Counted from the stretch's first letter, positions 1 to 12,766 are shown. The stretch is 64,000 bases of DNA from Ridgeia piscesae (GCA_025642075.2 JAODUO010000880.1:62001-126000), one strand, 5' to 3'. Notes: generated by a model not told the origin, from the sequence alone. Program-made: numbers and translations.

Positions 1-228
1 TTTTCTCCTGCAACAACAGAAATGTTTCTAGCAGGTGACACCTCATTATCACCTGCACAGACACACCCATGGTTATATAAACACCAATAGATGAGCCTTG
101 TTGTGAGGTCTGCAGTTGGTGGATTATAGATAATCACTGTATTATGTACACATAGAAGATCATTGATCAAGCCAATGGACTGAGTTGCCCATAATAAGCC
201 ACCACTACTAACAGAGACTTAGACTCAC

Positions 229-3200
229 ACAATGTAGTCGTGGAAGCTGCGGGCCCAGAGAGCCTCATGTGTGAAGATATAGAGATGCACAGCCAGCGTG
301 ATTGTGAGACAGGTGAGAGCCAGACTGGCAAACACACCTGTCAACATGAAAAAACACCTTCAAACACATCTGTCAACATGAGGTAACACCTTCAAACACA
401 CCTGTCAACATGCGGTAACACCTTCGAACATACCTGTCAACTTCAGGTAATACCTTTGAACACACATGTCAACAAGATACACATTCAAACACAACTGTCA
501 ACTTAGGACAACATCTCCAAACACACCTCTCAACATGAGACAGCACCTTCAAACATACATGTCAACATGAGATAACACCTTCAAACACACCTCTCAACAT
601 CAGACCACACCTTCAAACGCACCTGTCAACATAACTTCAAACAACATAAGACAACACATTTAAACACACCTGTCAACATGGGACAATACCTTCAAACACA
701 CCTGTCAACATGAGACAATACCTTCACACACACCTGTCAACTTGAGACAACACCTTCACACACACCTGTCAACATGAGACAACACCTTCACACACACCTG
801 TCAACATGAGACAATACCTTCACACACATCTGTCAACATGAGACAATACCTTCACACACACATGTCAACATGAGACAACACCTTCACACACACCTGTCAA
901 CATGAGACAAACCTTCACACACACCGTCAACATGAGAAAACCTTCACACACACCGTCAACATGAGACAACACCTTCACACACACCCGTCAACATGAGACA
1001 ACACCTTCACACACACCTGTCAACATGAGACAATACCTTCACACACACCTGTCAACATGAGACAACACCTTCACACACACCCGTCAACATGAGACAATAC
1101 CTTCACACACACCTGTCAACATGAGACAACACCTTCACACACACCAGTCAACATGAGACAACAGCTTCAAACATACTCTGTCAACAAGAGACAACAGCTT
1201 CAAACACACCTGTCAAGAAGAGATAACAACTTCAAACACACATGTCAACAAGAGACACCTTCAAACACACCTGTCAACAAAAGGCACTCTTTATGTTTTC
1301 CTGAACATTAATTTTCATGAATTCCCCACTCAAGGTAATTTAATTGATGATCCGTGTGACGTCATGACAGTTCAAAATATAACCATTCAATCCCTCTGGC
1401 CAGGCTGTCTGAGGACGGGCCACAGCACCAGTGTCAACAGTTATTGCGGTCTGTGCCCGTCGTGTCATGTTACTCACCCAGTCTGATGATAGTGTCTCTG
1501 ATCTTGGCTGATGCCCGACTACTGATGAGTCCTGGACTTGTCCACTGGAGTCGACACAGTGTCACCAGACCTGGCGTTGACACAGTGAATGGTTGACATT
1601 TAATTCAACCTAATTATAACATTGCATTATCTGACAAAATGAAATCACACGATCTTGACACGGTGACATTGAATAAGAGCTGACTGAAACATGACTGGAC
1701 ATTAGGCCTGACTGAAACATGACTGGACATTAGACCTGACAGGCTGACAGTATTGTGTCATTCAACATACAATTGAGACAATGAAACCAAACCCAACAGC
1801 TACAAAATATTTTATAAAACAAATATATAATCATGGCGTCTGATGCATATAGTTGATATAAAGCTTTTAATTAAAGGGAGGTTGTCTCCTGATTTTATAT
1901 ATTTGTATTGTGCGTTGATGTTATACACTATAAATTACACCTATTATAAGGTACCAAAAACCTAAATAATGTTAACGAATTTAAGTGTTCAATGTTTATA
2001 ATAATCATTGCAATGTCATTCAAACTGTTACATTGTCACTCAAATTCCCAAATAGCAAGCCCAGATAACTCCTAGGAAAGTTGTTACCCAAAGGGGTGGA
2101 GCCACAAATGTAAACACTACACAGTCAATATGGCTTTCTCCTTTTATGTAGACGATTCTTCTGAGAATAAACAATTGATTCATCTTGACATGCAACATTT
2201 CACCAACCAGAATGGTTCATTAATACCGATTTGGATTGTCAATACAATACAATATATTTTATTTATATAGTATAACTTTATTGTACAATAAAAAGCTCTC
2301 CCTTTAAACACAAGCCATGTGCATTATGCTTATAGCAATCACATACTCATGAACATTTCAGTATTCATACTATTAGAATGCACCGTGAATTTGCGCAACG
2401 ACATCCATAACAATAATTGTCAGTCAAAATATTATTCAATAAAGAATAAAATACAAACAAATAATCTAAATGGATACGCAACACATACAAACAGAACAAG
2501 GTCCTGAATGAAAGAATTACAATTTGTACACAGAGAACTGTGATAAAAACCATAAATATCTTCAGTACTTATTTTGTAACACCTTTTACTAACTGGGAGT
2601 AATTCTGTTTCAAAAATACCAGGGTAACAAATAAACCAGATTTAACCGTGATTATTTACAGGCAATTATGAAAATATTTTCCACATCACAAAGTCAAAAC
2701 TCATTCATTTTAACAACATGAAAAATATTGGCAGAGTGGATTGTGGGTAACTGGTCAACTCACCACGAATGAGAAAGAAGAATCCAACGATGACGACGAG
2801 ACTGATTGGAACAAGGACGAAGCCAGCCCGATATTCGTTGTGAAGGTAGCCGACAAAACAGATGCCACTCAATGAGTCACCATCAATCTGGTGAATGCAG
2901 AAGCAGAGAGACATCTTACATTAGGCATAGCTGTAGATGGAATGGTTACTATTTGGCAGTTTTATTAGGGTAATTTTATTTGTGTCATATGTCTTCCTCT
3001 GGAAAACAAACCAGTCCATGCTCATTCACCTTCTCCAAGAAGTCATTGGTGATTTCTGTATATGTATATGACTATGCCAGTGAGACCAGGGGAGGAAGTA
3101 CTCAGTGCTCGAATACTTGTGTAGTTGTACTTGTGTACATATTTTAAGTATTTGTAGTCATACTCATAATACTAATGGGCCATGTACTTGTATTCATTGT

Positions 3201-5524
3201 ACCCAGATTTTACGAGTAGATTATGAGTACGTTTGAGTACTTTCTAAATATACAAAGAAAATATATCTATTTGTAGGTATAAAATTAAACTCCTGAAATA
3301 GTAAAATGTCTAATTAAGATAGAACACCACTGTCCCATTTGTACACACAGCACACTCACAGTGTCTGACAACCATCATTGTGATAACCAAATACGGCAAC
3401 AGGCAGCATTTATTCCCTAGTCAGAATTTATTTTTAAGGTCGTACTATTTTTCTAAAGGGTCTGGTTATGGAAACATCAACAGTGGCCAGTCAGATTGAA
3501 ACCATTGGGGGCCAATAGAATTTTAAAACGTAAATATAAATAGAATTTTAAAACATGTGGCTTTAAAACAAAGTCGGGCAGGTGCCAATGTCGAGCCCTA
3601 CTCATACCTGTACTCATACTCAGATTTTAGCAATGTATTTGTACTCATGCTCATCCACCATCAATGTACTCATACTTATGAATGTACAGAGTTACACTTG
3701 TAACCTATTATAATGTCATACAGTCACACACATTTGGTGACACAAACTAGATCTTGTCTTAGTTTGGCGGCCTGAATTTGTTATTTGTTGTGGGGCGGGC
3801 TGCGGGCCACACCAGTGGGGTGCGGGCCATGCTGCGGGCCAGGATATAGTAAAATATGCGAGGCGGGCTGCGGGCTGAATGACATAGTTGCAGGGCAGTT
3901 TCTTTTCATGCAGTTTCTCTCAAAATGTGCACATTGTTTGTGCCTGTTAGTTGGGGGATTTTCTGATAGCCCTTTGTGTGTGGGTCTAATGCTGTGCATG
4001 CAGGCGTGCATGTGTTCATACATGTGTGCATACAACTAGATGTCGTGCATGGCTGCATGCATGGCACATGCATGCGTGTGTTTGCATTTAACTATGTTAT
4101 GATAACATGTGCTAGCCGGATCCATGACATTTTGGTAAAGGACACTTTGGTAATGGACATTTCGGTAATAGACATTTCGGTAACAGGACATTTCGGTAAC
4201 TAGACATTTCAGTAACTAGACAATTCGGTAACTAGACATTTCGGTAACTAGACATTTCGGTAACAATTAGGACATGACATGATAAGGTGGCATTGTACAT
4301 GTCGTGCAAGCAAGCTCTGCCCTGCTAGTGCATACACAGACTTGCTACCAGCATATCCAGTGTTACAAATTGACCACAACCACTGTCCTGAACCTATGAA
4401 GCTAGAGGTAATTTAAAAAAAAAAAAATATGCCTTTATAGAATATTTATTAGTTTTACCAAAATGCCATGCTACCAAAATGTAGGTTACCAAGATGTCCT
4501 ATTACCAAAATGTCTGTTACCAAAATGTCCTATTACCGAAATGTCCAGTTACCGAAATGTCCTGTGACCGAAATGTCCTGTTACCGAAATGTCAGTTACC
4601 AAAACGTCCATTACCAAAGTGTCCTTTACCGAAATGTCTGGATACCGTGCTAGCCAGATCCGTGACGTTTTGGTAAATGACACGTTGCCAGTGGGCATGC
4701 TATAGTAACAGAACATGTTGATAACTGTTGAAAACATTCAGAATATGTCATTGTTTCGTTGTTTTGCCCTGCCAGCTTCAGTCATTCATTAGCGGGTGCA
4801 GAAATTAATTCACAGTAAAAGAAGTCACAGAAAAAGTAACAGTTGTGTCTAGGAAAAGTCACAGGAAATAATGTCACAAAATATGTTATTCAGACACTGT
4901 CTAGTTAATACAAAGGTTTGGTATTGCATACACAAGCACCTTAAACATCTTTTGAATCACTGACAAGTGAGCACACTACAGTCAGAAATAAGGTAGCAAA
5001 ATAACGTTATTGTGGCTCAGATCGCCACAGACTGCCCAAGTTGTTACACAATCATAGCAATGATGACAGACCTAGCTAATAGTCTAGTTGAATTGAGTTC
5101 TCCCTTTAGCCATTCACCATTCACCATGCTGCCCTGTCTTGCTACGCTGAGTGATGTTTGAACAACTCCCAAGGAGACCTGTTTAATTTGGGATACCTGA
5201 CTTGGACAAAGGGCTTGCTTATCTGAGCCAGACCTTCTCTCACACAAATGGAATTAGCAGGCTGGTGTCCAGTTGTACCCACAGGTGCTAATCTGTGTAA
5301 ATATTACTTAACAAGATCTGAGTGGTCTCATATTGGCATTGCTGACTCTTAGCAGAAACTTAATTTCTTGATAACCATGTTCAATGTATTCATCATAACA
5401 TTTGTTACAAGATATTGGTTATAGTATATTAATAAGTATTTAATAACAAAATCTAAACTATTCTTGAGGGGTTCTAATAGAGATTTCACTTAATGGCTGA
5501 GTGTTGGCTGGTCTTTGTTTAATG

Positions 5525-5583
<59 letters not shown>

Positions 5584-8500
5584 TAATGGCAATGTCTGGT
5601 AGAATACCCAATTACCCAGTCTGGTAAGCTGTAAAACTACTACAGTGTAAAACAATTGAAGATCCTGCCTGGCTTGGGACACCCCTCCTTTCCCTTCAGC
5701 AAATATTTCTTATCACTTTGCACCACAAATGAGGCACTGACACAATAGCAGGCCTTAGCACCTGCCATCTAGCTGAGCTGGTTAGAAGGAGGCAAGTGGC
5801 AAGAAAGCCAAGATAAAAAGACAGGCTAATTGTTGTTGCTAATTGCAGCTGGGTCCACCTTAGTCACAGGTGACAAGTGACTACATAGTAGCAGATTTTA
5901 GTTTCTTTGATACGCCCAATGCTGTCATATTGAATGACCAGTGACTTTCAAAATAATTATTTCTATCTAACTGAAGCATGTGGTTAATTGAATTTCAAGT
6001 AATTAACTGGTTAAAAAAGACAAGTTTATTTTTAATTATTCCATGTTAGATATTCAATCTATTATGGGCTGCGGGCTGACCTTTGACAAATTACTGTGGG
6101 CTGAGCTGCAGGGCGGGCTGCGGGCCAAATTAATGCGGGGCGGGCTGTGGGCCAGGGTATGGAAAATTTTCGGTGCGGTCTGGATGCGGGCCAAGTTACT
6201 GCGGGGCGGTGTGGGCTGTGGGCTGAACAGTAATGTGCGGGGAGACTGCGAGCACAGATTTCCGGCAGCTTTACGGCAGTGTGAACCGGGCAGAGCAGAC
6301 ATTGGTGACGCCAGGATTTCTATAATAATAATGTAAGTAGGTTTTGGTTTAAAAACAATTATGGGATATGACGTTCTGAGGGGGGAGCTGACAATTTAGA
6401 TACTGTCTTAGAACAGACGACTGTGTTTTACCCCAGGTAACACCAGGTAATTCAGGTAAGTAACAGAAACGAACGTGTACCTGAGTGAGAGCTAGGCAGG
6501 TGATGGTCAGTACAAGAGGAAAGGTCCACGCGAGGAGGTGGAAGTGACCTCGTTTGCCCTCTATGGCGTCCCGGGCTGACCCGAGGGCACTGAAGGTGAG
6601 GTGCCAGGAGTAGGTGAGGATGATGAACCATGTGACCGCCGCCATGTTGAAGTAGTACACGAGGAAGAAGACGACGGAGCAGGACGCCGTCTCACCCGAC
6701 CTGGCAAATGTGACAATAAAAACACTTTAATACTTCATTAATACTTCATACAATGTCATAATAATAATACTTTACTGTTACTTTATACAAGCTCATACCA
6801 TGTTACATAGAAAACATTACAGTTTACAAAACACAACCAAAACATACATAAAATGTAACCATCATCACAGCAATATATCACAAACATTACAATCTTATAC
6901 GACAAACATCACACAGCAGTCATAGTCAATCCTACACAATAAATGTTGCATGATGAACATAACAACCTTGAACAATAAACATCACAACCTTACATGATAA
7001 ACATCACAACGTTATACAATAAACATCAAAACCTTACACAATAAACATCCAAAATATTACATGACAAACATCACAACCATAAATAGTTTCAAAATGCCAT
7101 TCTGTCTTTGTTCTTAGTAGTTTTCTGCATTTGATTCAGGATCGATAATTATTAATCTGTATGTTAGAATTATTATTCAGTCTCTTGCAAATGTGCCAAC
7201 ACCCCCCCCCAACTTACCCTATCTGTGGCTCCATCTTGTGCATGGTGCTGTCACTGTGCCAACACCCCCAACTTACCCTATCTGTGGCTCCATCTTGCGC
7301 ATGGTGCCATCACTGTGCCAACACCCCCAACTTACCCTATCTGTGGCTCCATCTTGCACATGGTGCTATCACTGTGCCAACACCCCCAACTTACCCTATC
7401 TGTGGCTCCATCTTGCACATGGTGCCATCACTGTGCCAACACCCCCAACTTACCCTATCTGTGGCTCCATCTTGCACATGGTGCTATCACTGTGCCATCA
7501 CCCCCAACTTACCATATCTGTGCCAACACCCCAACTTACCCTATCTGTGGCTCCATCTTGCGCATGGTGCTATCACTGTGCCAACACCCCCAACTTACCC
7601 TATCTGTGGCTCCATCTTGCGCATGGTGCTATCACTGTGCCAACACCCCCAACTTACCCTATCTGTGGCTCCATCTTGCGCATGGTGCTGTCACTGTGCA
7701 AACACCCCCAACTTACCCTATCTGTGGCTCCATCTTGCACATGATGCTGTCACTGTGCAAACACCCCCAACTTACCCTATCTGTGGCTCCATCTTGTGCA
7801 TGGTGCCATCACTGTGCAAACACCCCCAACTTACCCTATCTGTGGCTCCATCTTGCACATGATGCTGTCACTGTGCAAACACCCCCAACTTACCCTATCT
7901 GTGGCTCCATCTTGTGCATGGTGCCATCACTGTGCAAACACCCCCAACTTACCCTATCTGTGGCTCCATCTTGCGCATGGTGCTCTCACTGTGCAAACAC
8001 CCCCAACTTACCCTATCTGTGGCTCCATCTTGCGCATGGTGCCGTCGCTGCGACACACAATGTCAGTGCGTGCGCCAGGGAAGAACTGAGCCATCCAGCC
8101 GAGACTGCCGATGAAGAAACAGGCGTTGATGAAGAAGAGAATGAGGGCGGGGTAGCGACTCGCGTTCTTCCAGTCAATCACGAACGTCAGCTGAACAGCA
8201 AAAAAAGTAAACATTTTAATGTTGACTGCTGACTTTGATGCATGATAACAGTTCATGCTATCTTGCTGATCGTTTAACAACTTATGTTCTGTACCGCTGT
8301 CTGCGTTCGGCTGACCAGGATCTCGATGCTGTTCCAAGGAATAACCTAGAACATTTCGGCTGATGAGCTTTTTCATGTGCAGGACCCTCACTATGGAACT
8401 CGCATCCAGGACCCTCACTATGGAACTCGCATCCAGGACCCTCACTATGGAACTCGCTTCCATGACCCTCACTATGGAACTCGCATCCAGGACCCTCACT

Positions 8501-11500
8501 TTATGGACATAATCCAGGACTTCGCTGTGACTTATGTCGACTGCTGACCAGGACCCTCACTATGGAACTCGCATCCAGGACCCTCACTATGGAACTCGCA
8601 TCCAGGACCCTCACTATGGAACTCGCTTCCATTACATCTGAGAACACGTGTTTCTGGACATTTTCGGAAGGGCCTGAAAACTGTTTTGTTTATACAGGCC
8701 TTTACTTTATTGCTTACATAATTTTGTGCATTGTGTTACTATCGCAATGTGTACTTTTAATGTCCTGATCTGCTGTAAAACACAGGCCTTATACACTGTG
8801 TTGTAACAATTGTTTTTAATTTTTACCCTCTTTTTACTTTGATATGTAAGCACCCCTGAATTTATTTCGTAGAGATGTGTGGTGTTAAAATAAAATTGAT
8901 TGATTTAATTGTTAATGGTAAGTTTTTACACAGCAGAGTATCCACTAAAATTAAAGTTACTGCCCCCAATCCAGTTTTTTGGACTGCTCAAACCACCTAA
9001 CTCCACCACACATTACTGACATAGCTTTTCAAGCAGCAATCATGAACCTCCCTTTCATGACACCCAATCACCTAAATTGCCTGTAAACAAACAAACAAAC
9101 AAACAAACAAACAAAAACAAACACGTTAAAACAAACAAGCTATAACAAACATACTACCTAATGCATGTGCACAAGAAGCCCTACAAATTCCTGCTTTAGC
9201 CCGAGTTTAGGCTGTTTGGGGGAAACCACCTGGGACCTCCCTAACAGACAGGCCTTCATGCAAGATAAACCTTTTACCAGTTAAAAGGTCCAGGCCTATA
9301 TGTATGTGAGCACATGATCGTGCATAAATGGGCATAGAATTACTAATGAAATGTTTCCTAGCCTCTTAATTCTTTGCACATCTATATACGTGTTCACTCT
9401 ATTGTTCACATGACAGGTGGATGGGTCTCCAGATAAAACTATGATTCAAACACTACAAAGTGCTTTACAGTTCCCTCCCTGGCAGAACTTTATGTAGAGA
9501 CTCGTCCACATGCCATTTGGATGGGTAAAACCCAATTTGGATGGGTAGAAATATCAGTGGATGGGTCACCACTGGACAGGTAAAAATAAGGATAACAAAT
9601 TATGTTCAAAATTCATATGATATTGTCCAGTATTCTTTGAAAACAGATGTCACATATGTGTTTGTAGTTTATTTCCGGTTATAATACACATCTCAACCGG
9701 CCGGTGTGTATGTCAGTGAGATGCAACCAAAGAAATCTCATGAGTTAACCTGAATTAGCCAACACCACAACAAAACACACCTGTAGGTGTATTTGAACAC
9801 AAAGCACCACTCCACCTAATCTGGTCACAGACCATTCACTATAACAACAATGGTGCTACAGCATACAGAAGGCGAGCTGAAACAGTCTTTACATGTACAA
9901 TGAAGTACTCAAGTACTTACAAGGGTAGAGTATAGACAAGGCAGAGAGAGCCCATGACTGCGATGAAGTACTCTGGTACTCACAATGGTAAAGAGAGTAT
10001 AGACAAGGCAGAGAGAGCCAATGACTGCGATGAAGTATTCTGGTACTTACAATGGTATAGAGAGTACAGACGAGGCAGAGAGAGTCCATGACTGCGATGA
10101 AGTACTCTGGTACTTACAATGGTAAAGAGAGTACAGACGAGGCAGAGAGAGTCCATGACTGCGATGAAGTACTCTGGTACTTACAATGGTAAAGAGAGTA
10201 TAGACAAGGCAGAGAGAGCCCATGACTGCGATGAAGTATTCTGGTACTTACAATGGTAAAGAGAGTACAGACGAGGCAGAGAGAGCCCATGACTGCGATG
10301 AAGTACTCTGGTACTTACAATGGTAAAGAGAGTACAGACGAGGCAGAGAGCCCATGACTGCGATGAAGTATTCTGGTACTTACAATGGTATAGAGAGTAC
10401 AGACGAGGCAGAGAGAGTCCATGACTGCGATGAAGTACTCTGGTACTTACAATGGTAAAGAGAGTATAGACAAGGCAGAGAGAGCCCATGACTGCAATGA
10501 AGTACTCTGGTACTTACAATGGTAAAGAGAGTACAGACGAGGCAGAGAGAGCCCATGACTGCGATGAAGTACTCTGGTACTTACAATGGTAAAGAGAGTA
10601 TAGACAAGGCAGAGAGAGCCCATGACTGCAATGAAGTACTCTGGTACTCACAATGGTAAAGAGAGTACAGACGAGGCAGAGAGCCCATGACTGCGATGAA
10701 GTATTCTGGTACTTACAATGGTATAGAGAGTACAGACGAGGCAGAGAGAGTCCATGACTGCGATGAAGTACTCTGGTACTTACAATGGTAAAGAGAGTAT
10801 AGACAAGGCAGAGAGAGCCCATGACTGCAATGAAGTACTCTGGTACTTACAATGGTAAAGAGAGTACAGACGAGGCAGAGAGAGCCCATGACTGCAATGA
10901 AGTACTCTGGTACTTACAATGGTAAAGAGAGTACAGACGAGGCAGAGAGAGCCCATGACTGCGATGAAGTACTCTGGTACTTACAATGATAAAGAGAGTA
11001 CAGACGAGGCAGAGAGAGCCCATGACTGCAATGAAGTACTCTGGTACTTACAATGGTAAAGAGAGTACAGACGAGGCAGAGAGAGCCCATGACTGCGATG
11101 AAGTACTCTGGTACTTACAATGTAAAGAGAGTACAGACGAGGCAGAGAGAGCCCATGACTGCGATGAAGTACTCTGGTACTTACAATGGTAAAGAGAGTG
11201 CAGACGAGGCAGAGAGAGCCCATGACTGCGATGAAGTACTCTGGTACTTACAATGGTAAAGAGAGTGCAGACGAGGCAGAGAGAGCCCATGACTGCGATG
11301 AAGTACTCTGGTACTTACAATGGTAAAGAGAGTGCAGAAAAGGCAGAGAGAGCCCATGACTGCAATGAAGTACTCTGGTACTTACAATGGTAAAGAGAGT
11401 ACAGACGAGGCAGAGAGAGCCCATGACTGCGATGAACGTGTGCACCTCTGTGTGTTCCGCCTCAGTGAACAGTGGGTTAGTGCACTGGATGCCGCAGCCA

Positions 11501-12766
11501 TCGACCCCGCTGTACCAGCTGTTCTCGTTCTCAGTCTCCACCAGGGGGAGCTCACAGGTACCGGAGAAGTTTGATGCCATCTTTGGTATCTCTTTCTGCA
11601 ACCCGGTTACGCAATTATAGAACTGTGGAAACAGCTAGTACCTTGAGAGTTTTCTGTAAATACATTCTGCCAGAGGAACAGAGCACTAAGTTCAATACCA
11701 TGCACACATTATTTCTAATCAAAATATTTAGATATGTACAGTATATATCATTTTATATGTCAGATGTGTGGCAAATAATTTTGTGAATTTACAGATCAAA
11801 TGCTGACAATAAAATTCTGGCCAACGATAATATTTGCCAAAAGTGTGATACATTTACTGCTAAACTGTATTGCAACGAATCTTATCTGGAACAATGAGAT
11901 AAATATTGTTAAAACCGAATGTTGCTGAACACGAAGTGAAATACAATGCAGTTGAAAAAAATGTATCTTCTAACATATTGATTCAACTGCTGGAATAAAT
12001 AACTGTATTTGTATTTTATATTAAATAAACAATAACACACACAGGTCGCCATGTTTACATGATTTAAACCAAACATCACCATGCTGAAGAACTTTGAACC
12101 TTACTGACTCACCGAGCATCCCGGGACAAAGTGTCTGTTGTTACACTGGAGGAAGGCCGGCCACCCGCGTGTGCTCTTGACAATTCTACATGGCTCCCGC
12201 GTGACAACACACAACTCCTTCCCAGGTAAGTACACAAAGTTTCCCGACGTAGACATGTTGCACTCAGGCATGTAGACGGCACACAAGAGGGGCTGGATGA
12301 CGTCCCAGCACTTTGGGGCATGTCTCAGCCCAGCCCACAGGTCCAGCATGTTCTGGACGTCAGCTTGAGTGTTTGAGTCATTGATGAGTGCCAAAGATGT
12401 GTGTGAATATGGCAGAGTCGAGCCGAGACATGAGTTCTTCTGCAACTTTTCACATGTTGGTACGGACTTCTTGCATTCCGCTTTTGTGCCATCTTCTGGG
12501 AATAATGTTCGTGGTGGGGGGACTGGGAAACTAACTTTTATAGTTGTAGTGCTCGTGGGCTGCTGGGTGCCATAATGGGTATTACTTTGTGTGCTGTATG
12601 GACCAGCACTGCTTGCAGTGGTCGTCTGTGTAGAGGCACTAAAGCTACTTGTGGAAACATTCACAATTGTATTATTCTCTGACACTGCATCAGTTGTATT
12701 CTGGGCAAGAGCTACTCCTACACTGACTTTGAATAACAGTAACAGATACAACAGTCGACACTTCAT
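229..12766 (-). CDS. SMO: Smoothened (Frizzled-class GPCR of Hedgehog signalling), 7 exons, 3' end outside window
   Basis: Smoothened transduces Hedgehog signals at the plasma and ciliary membrane once Patched inhibition is relieved. Coding exons in transcript order: 12766-12113, 11595-11386, 8190-8012, 6700-6481, 2887-2764, 1570-1478, 337-229. All have AG/GT borders and phases join without a break. Residues 1-21 look like a signal peptide ([12 protein letters not shown]), followed by a Ser/Thr-rich linker and the cysteine-rich domain (about 95-218) with the typical [14 protein letters not shown] and RGWPAFLQC segments. The Asp in INDSN aligns with the sterol-contacting Asp95 of human SMO, as I recall the numbering. 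Exon 2 carries [16 protein letters not shown] and TM1; exon 3 TM2; exon 4 TM3-TM4; exon 5 TM5; the last visible exon TM6 and [10 protein letters not shown]7 and the tail are off the left edge. The exon 2 acceptor was chosen at 11595 because the residue count then matches vertebrate SMO; an alternative AG lies about 30 nt upstream. Three introns hold arrays derived from their own splice junctions. Confidence 0.95.
338..1285 (-). repeat. about 30-copy, 32-bp minisatellite containing the 3' splice site of the SMO TM6 exon
   Basis: Imperfect units run from the edge of SMO exon 337-229 into the preceding intron. On the minus strand each unit contains CATGTTGACAGGTGTGT, the same bases that form the real acceptor (TTGACAG) and first exon bases. 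Units near the exon are more diverged; the central ones (about 720-1150) are nearly identical. Confidence 0.85.
1571..2763. other. SMO intron, no gene seen
   Basis: AT-rich intron between SMO exons 2887-2764 and 1570-1478. It includes a two-copy 29-bp direct repeat near 1680-1740 (GACTGAAACATGACTGGACA) and an AT-rich stretch around 2225-2300 resembling a dispersed-repeat tail. No coding signal is supportable. Confidence 0.6.
3065..3715. mobile_element. putative non-autonomous hAT-like element rich in GTACTCATACTCA motifs
   Basis: Within the SMO intron between 6481 and 2887. Repeated TACTCATACTCA and GAGTAC/GTACTC motifs occur in both orientations toward both ends of the block, with AT-rich unrelated DNA between. 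This organisation resembles MITE-type hAT derivatives in other animals. Exact ends and target-site duplications could not be fixed. Confidence 0.4.
3785..3880. repeat. GC-rich dispersed repeat (GCGGGCTGCGGGCC), copy 1
   Basis: A short GC-rich block with repeated GCGGGCTGCGGGC and GCGGGCCA motifs inside an AT-rich SMO intron. A second, longer block of the same motif lies at 6060-6245, suggesting subterminal repeats of a dispersed element. The open frames here are not credible genes. Confidence 0.5.
4108..4695. mobile_element. foldback element built from GGTAACAGGACATTTC repeats in inverted arms
   Basis: The left arm (4108-4270) is a run of direct copies of GGTAA-x-GACATTTC. The right arm (about 4440-4645) is the same run in inverse orientation (TTACCGAAATGTCC). 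A direct copy of the left entry sequence TGCTAGCC(G/A)GATCC(A/G)TGAC recurs at about 4651-4670. The two arms could form a long hairpin around a 170-nt loop. No coding capacity; probably a MITE-like foldback. Confidence 0.65.
5528..5580. repeat. (TA)n microsatellite
   Basis: About 26 uninterrupted TA dinucleotides in the SMO intron. Confidence 0.95.
6060..6250. repeat. GC-rich dispersed repeat (GCGGGCTGCGGGCC), copy 2
   Basis: Four or five imperfect GGGCGGGCTGCGGGCC motifs spaced by short AT-rich pieces (for example AAATTAATG and AAATTTTCGG). Related to the block at 3785-3880 and located 3' of SMO exon 4 on the gene strand. Confidence 0.5.
6780..7090. repeat. degenerate tandem repeat of ATAAACATCACAACCTTACA type
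   Basis: Diverged units of roughly 23-26 bp containing AAACATCACAACCTTA, just upstream (gene sense) of SMO exon 4. Noncoding. Confidence 0.6.
7190..8040 (-). repeat. 59-bp minisatellite duplicating the SMO exon 3 end plus 5' splice site (about 14 copies)
   Basis: Read on the minus strand, each unit contains about 35 nt matching the end of SMO exon 3 (ACCATGCGCAAGATGGAGCC, coding TMRKMEPQI), then the donor GTAAGT and about 18 nt of intron. The copy joined to the real exon ends at 8012. One shortened unit lies near 7490-7530. The long plus-strand open frames across this block are products of the repeat, not genes. Confidence 0.93.
8370..8635. repeat. 27-bp minisatellite in SMO intron 2
   Basis: Two clusters of GGACCCTCACTATGGAACTC plus CGCATCCA: about five copies at 8378-8505 and three at 8549-8635. 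A 44-nt diverged spacer separates them. The 27-nt unit is a multiple of three, so it produces open frames that are not genes. Confidence 0.85.
8640..9885. other. SMO intron 2 interior, no gene seen
   Basis: AT-rich intronic DNA with a short (CAAA)n run near 9088-9115. The segment at about 9520-9590 repeats TGGATGGGTA a few times. I see no exon or RNA gene. Confidence 0.55.
9890..11385 (-). repeat. 67-bp minisatellite duplicating SMO TM1 codons plus 5' splice site (about 22 copies)
   Basis: On the minus strand every unit is 51 nt identical or nearly so to the end of exon 2, encoding [17 protein letters not shown] (TM1). This is followed by GTAAGTACCAGAGTAC (donor plus 10 nt of intron). The array starts directly at the genuine donor (11385-11384) and runs into the intron. 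Unit differences are mostly synonymous in the TM1 frame (GCG/GCA, CTC/CTT). Every unit thus carries a strong GTAAGT donor behind a plausible exon end. Confidence 0.95.
11596..12112. other. SMO intron 1, no feature seen
   Basis: Short AT-rich intron between SMO exon 1 and exon 2 with no array, hairpin or exon that I can support. Confidence 0.6.

Noticed and set aside
3781..4203. Short GC-rich frames near the GCGGGCTGCGGGCC blocks
   Set aside because: Low-complexity dispersed-repeat sequence within a Smoothened intron.
7161..8232. Long plus-strand open frames (up to 335 codons) over the 59-bp array
   Set aside because: They are translations of a minisatellite derived from the opposite strand of Smoothened exon 3; no splice or start context.
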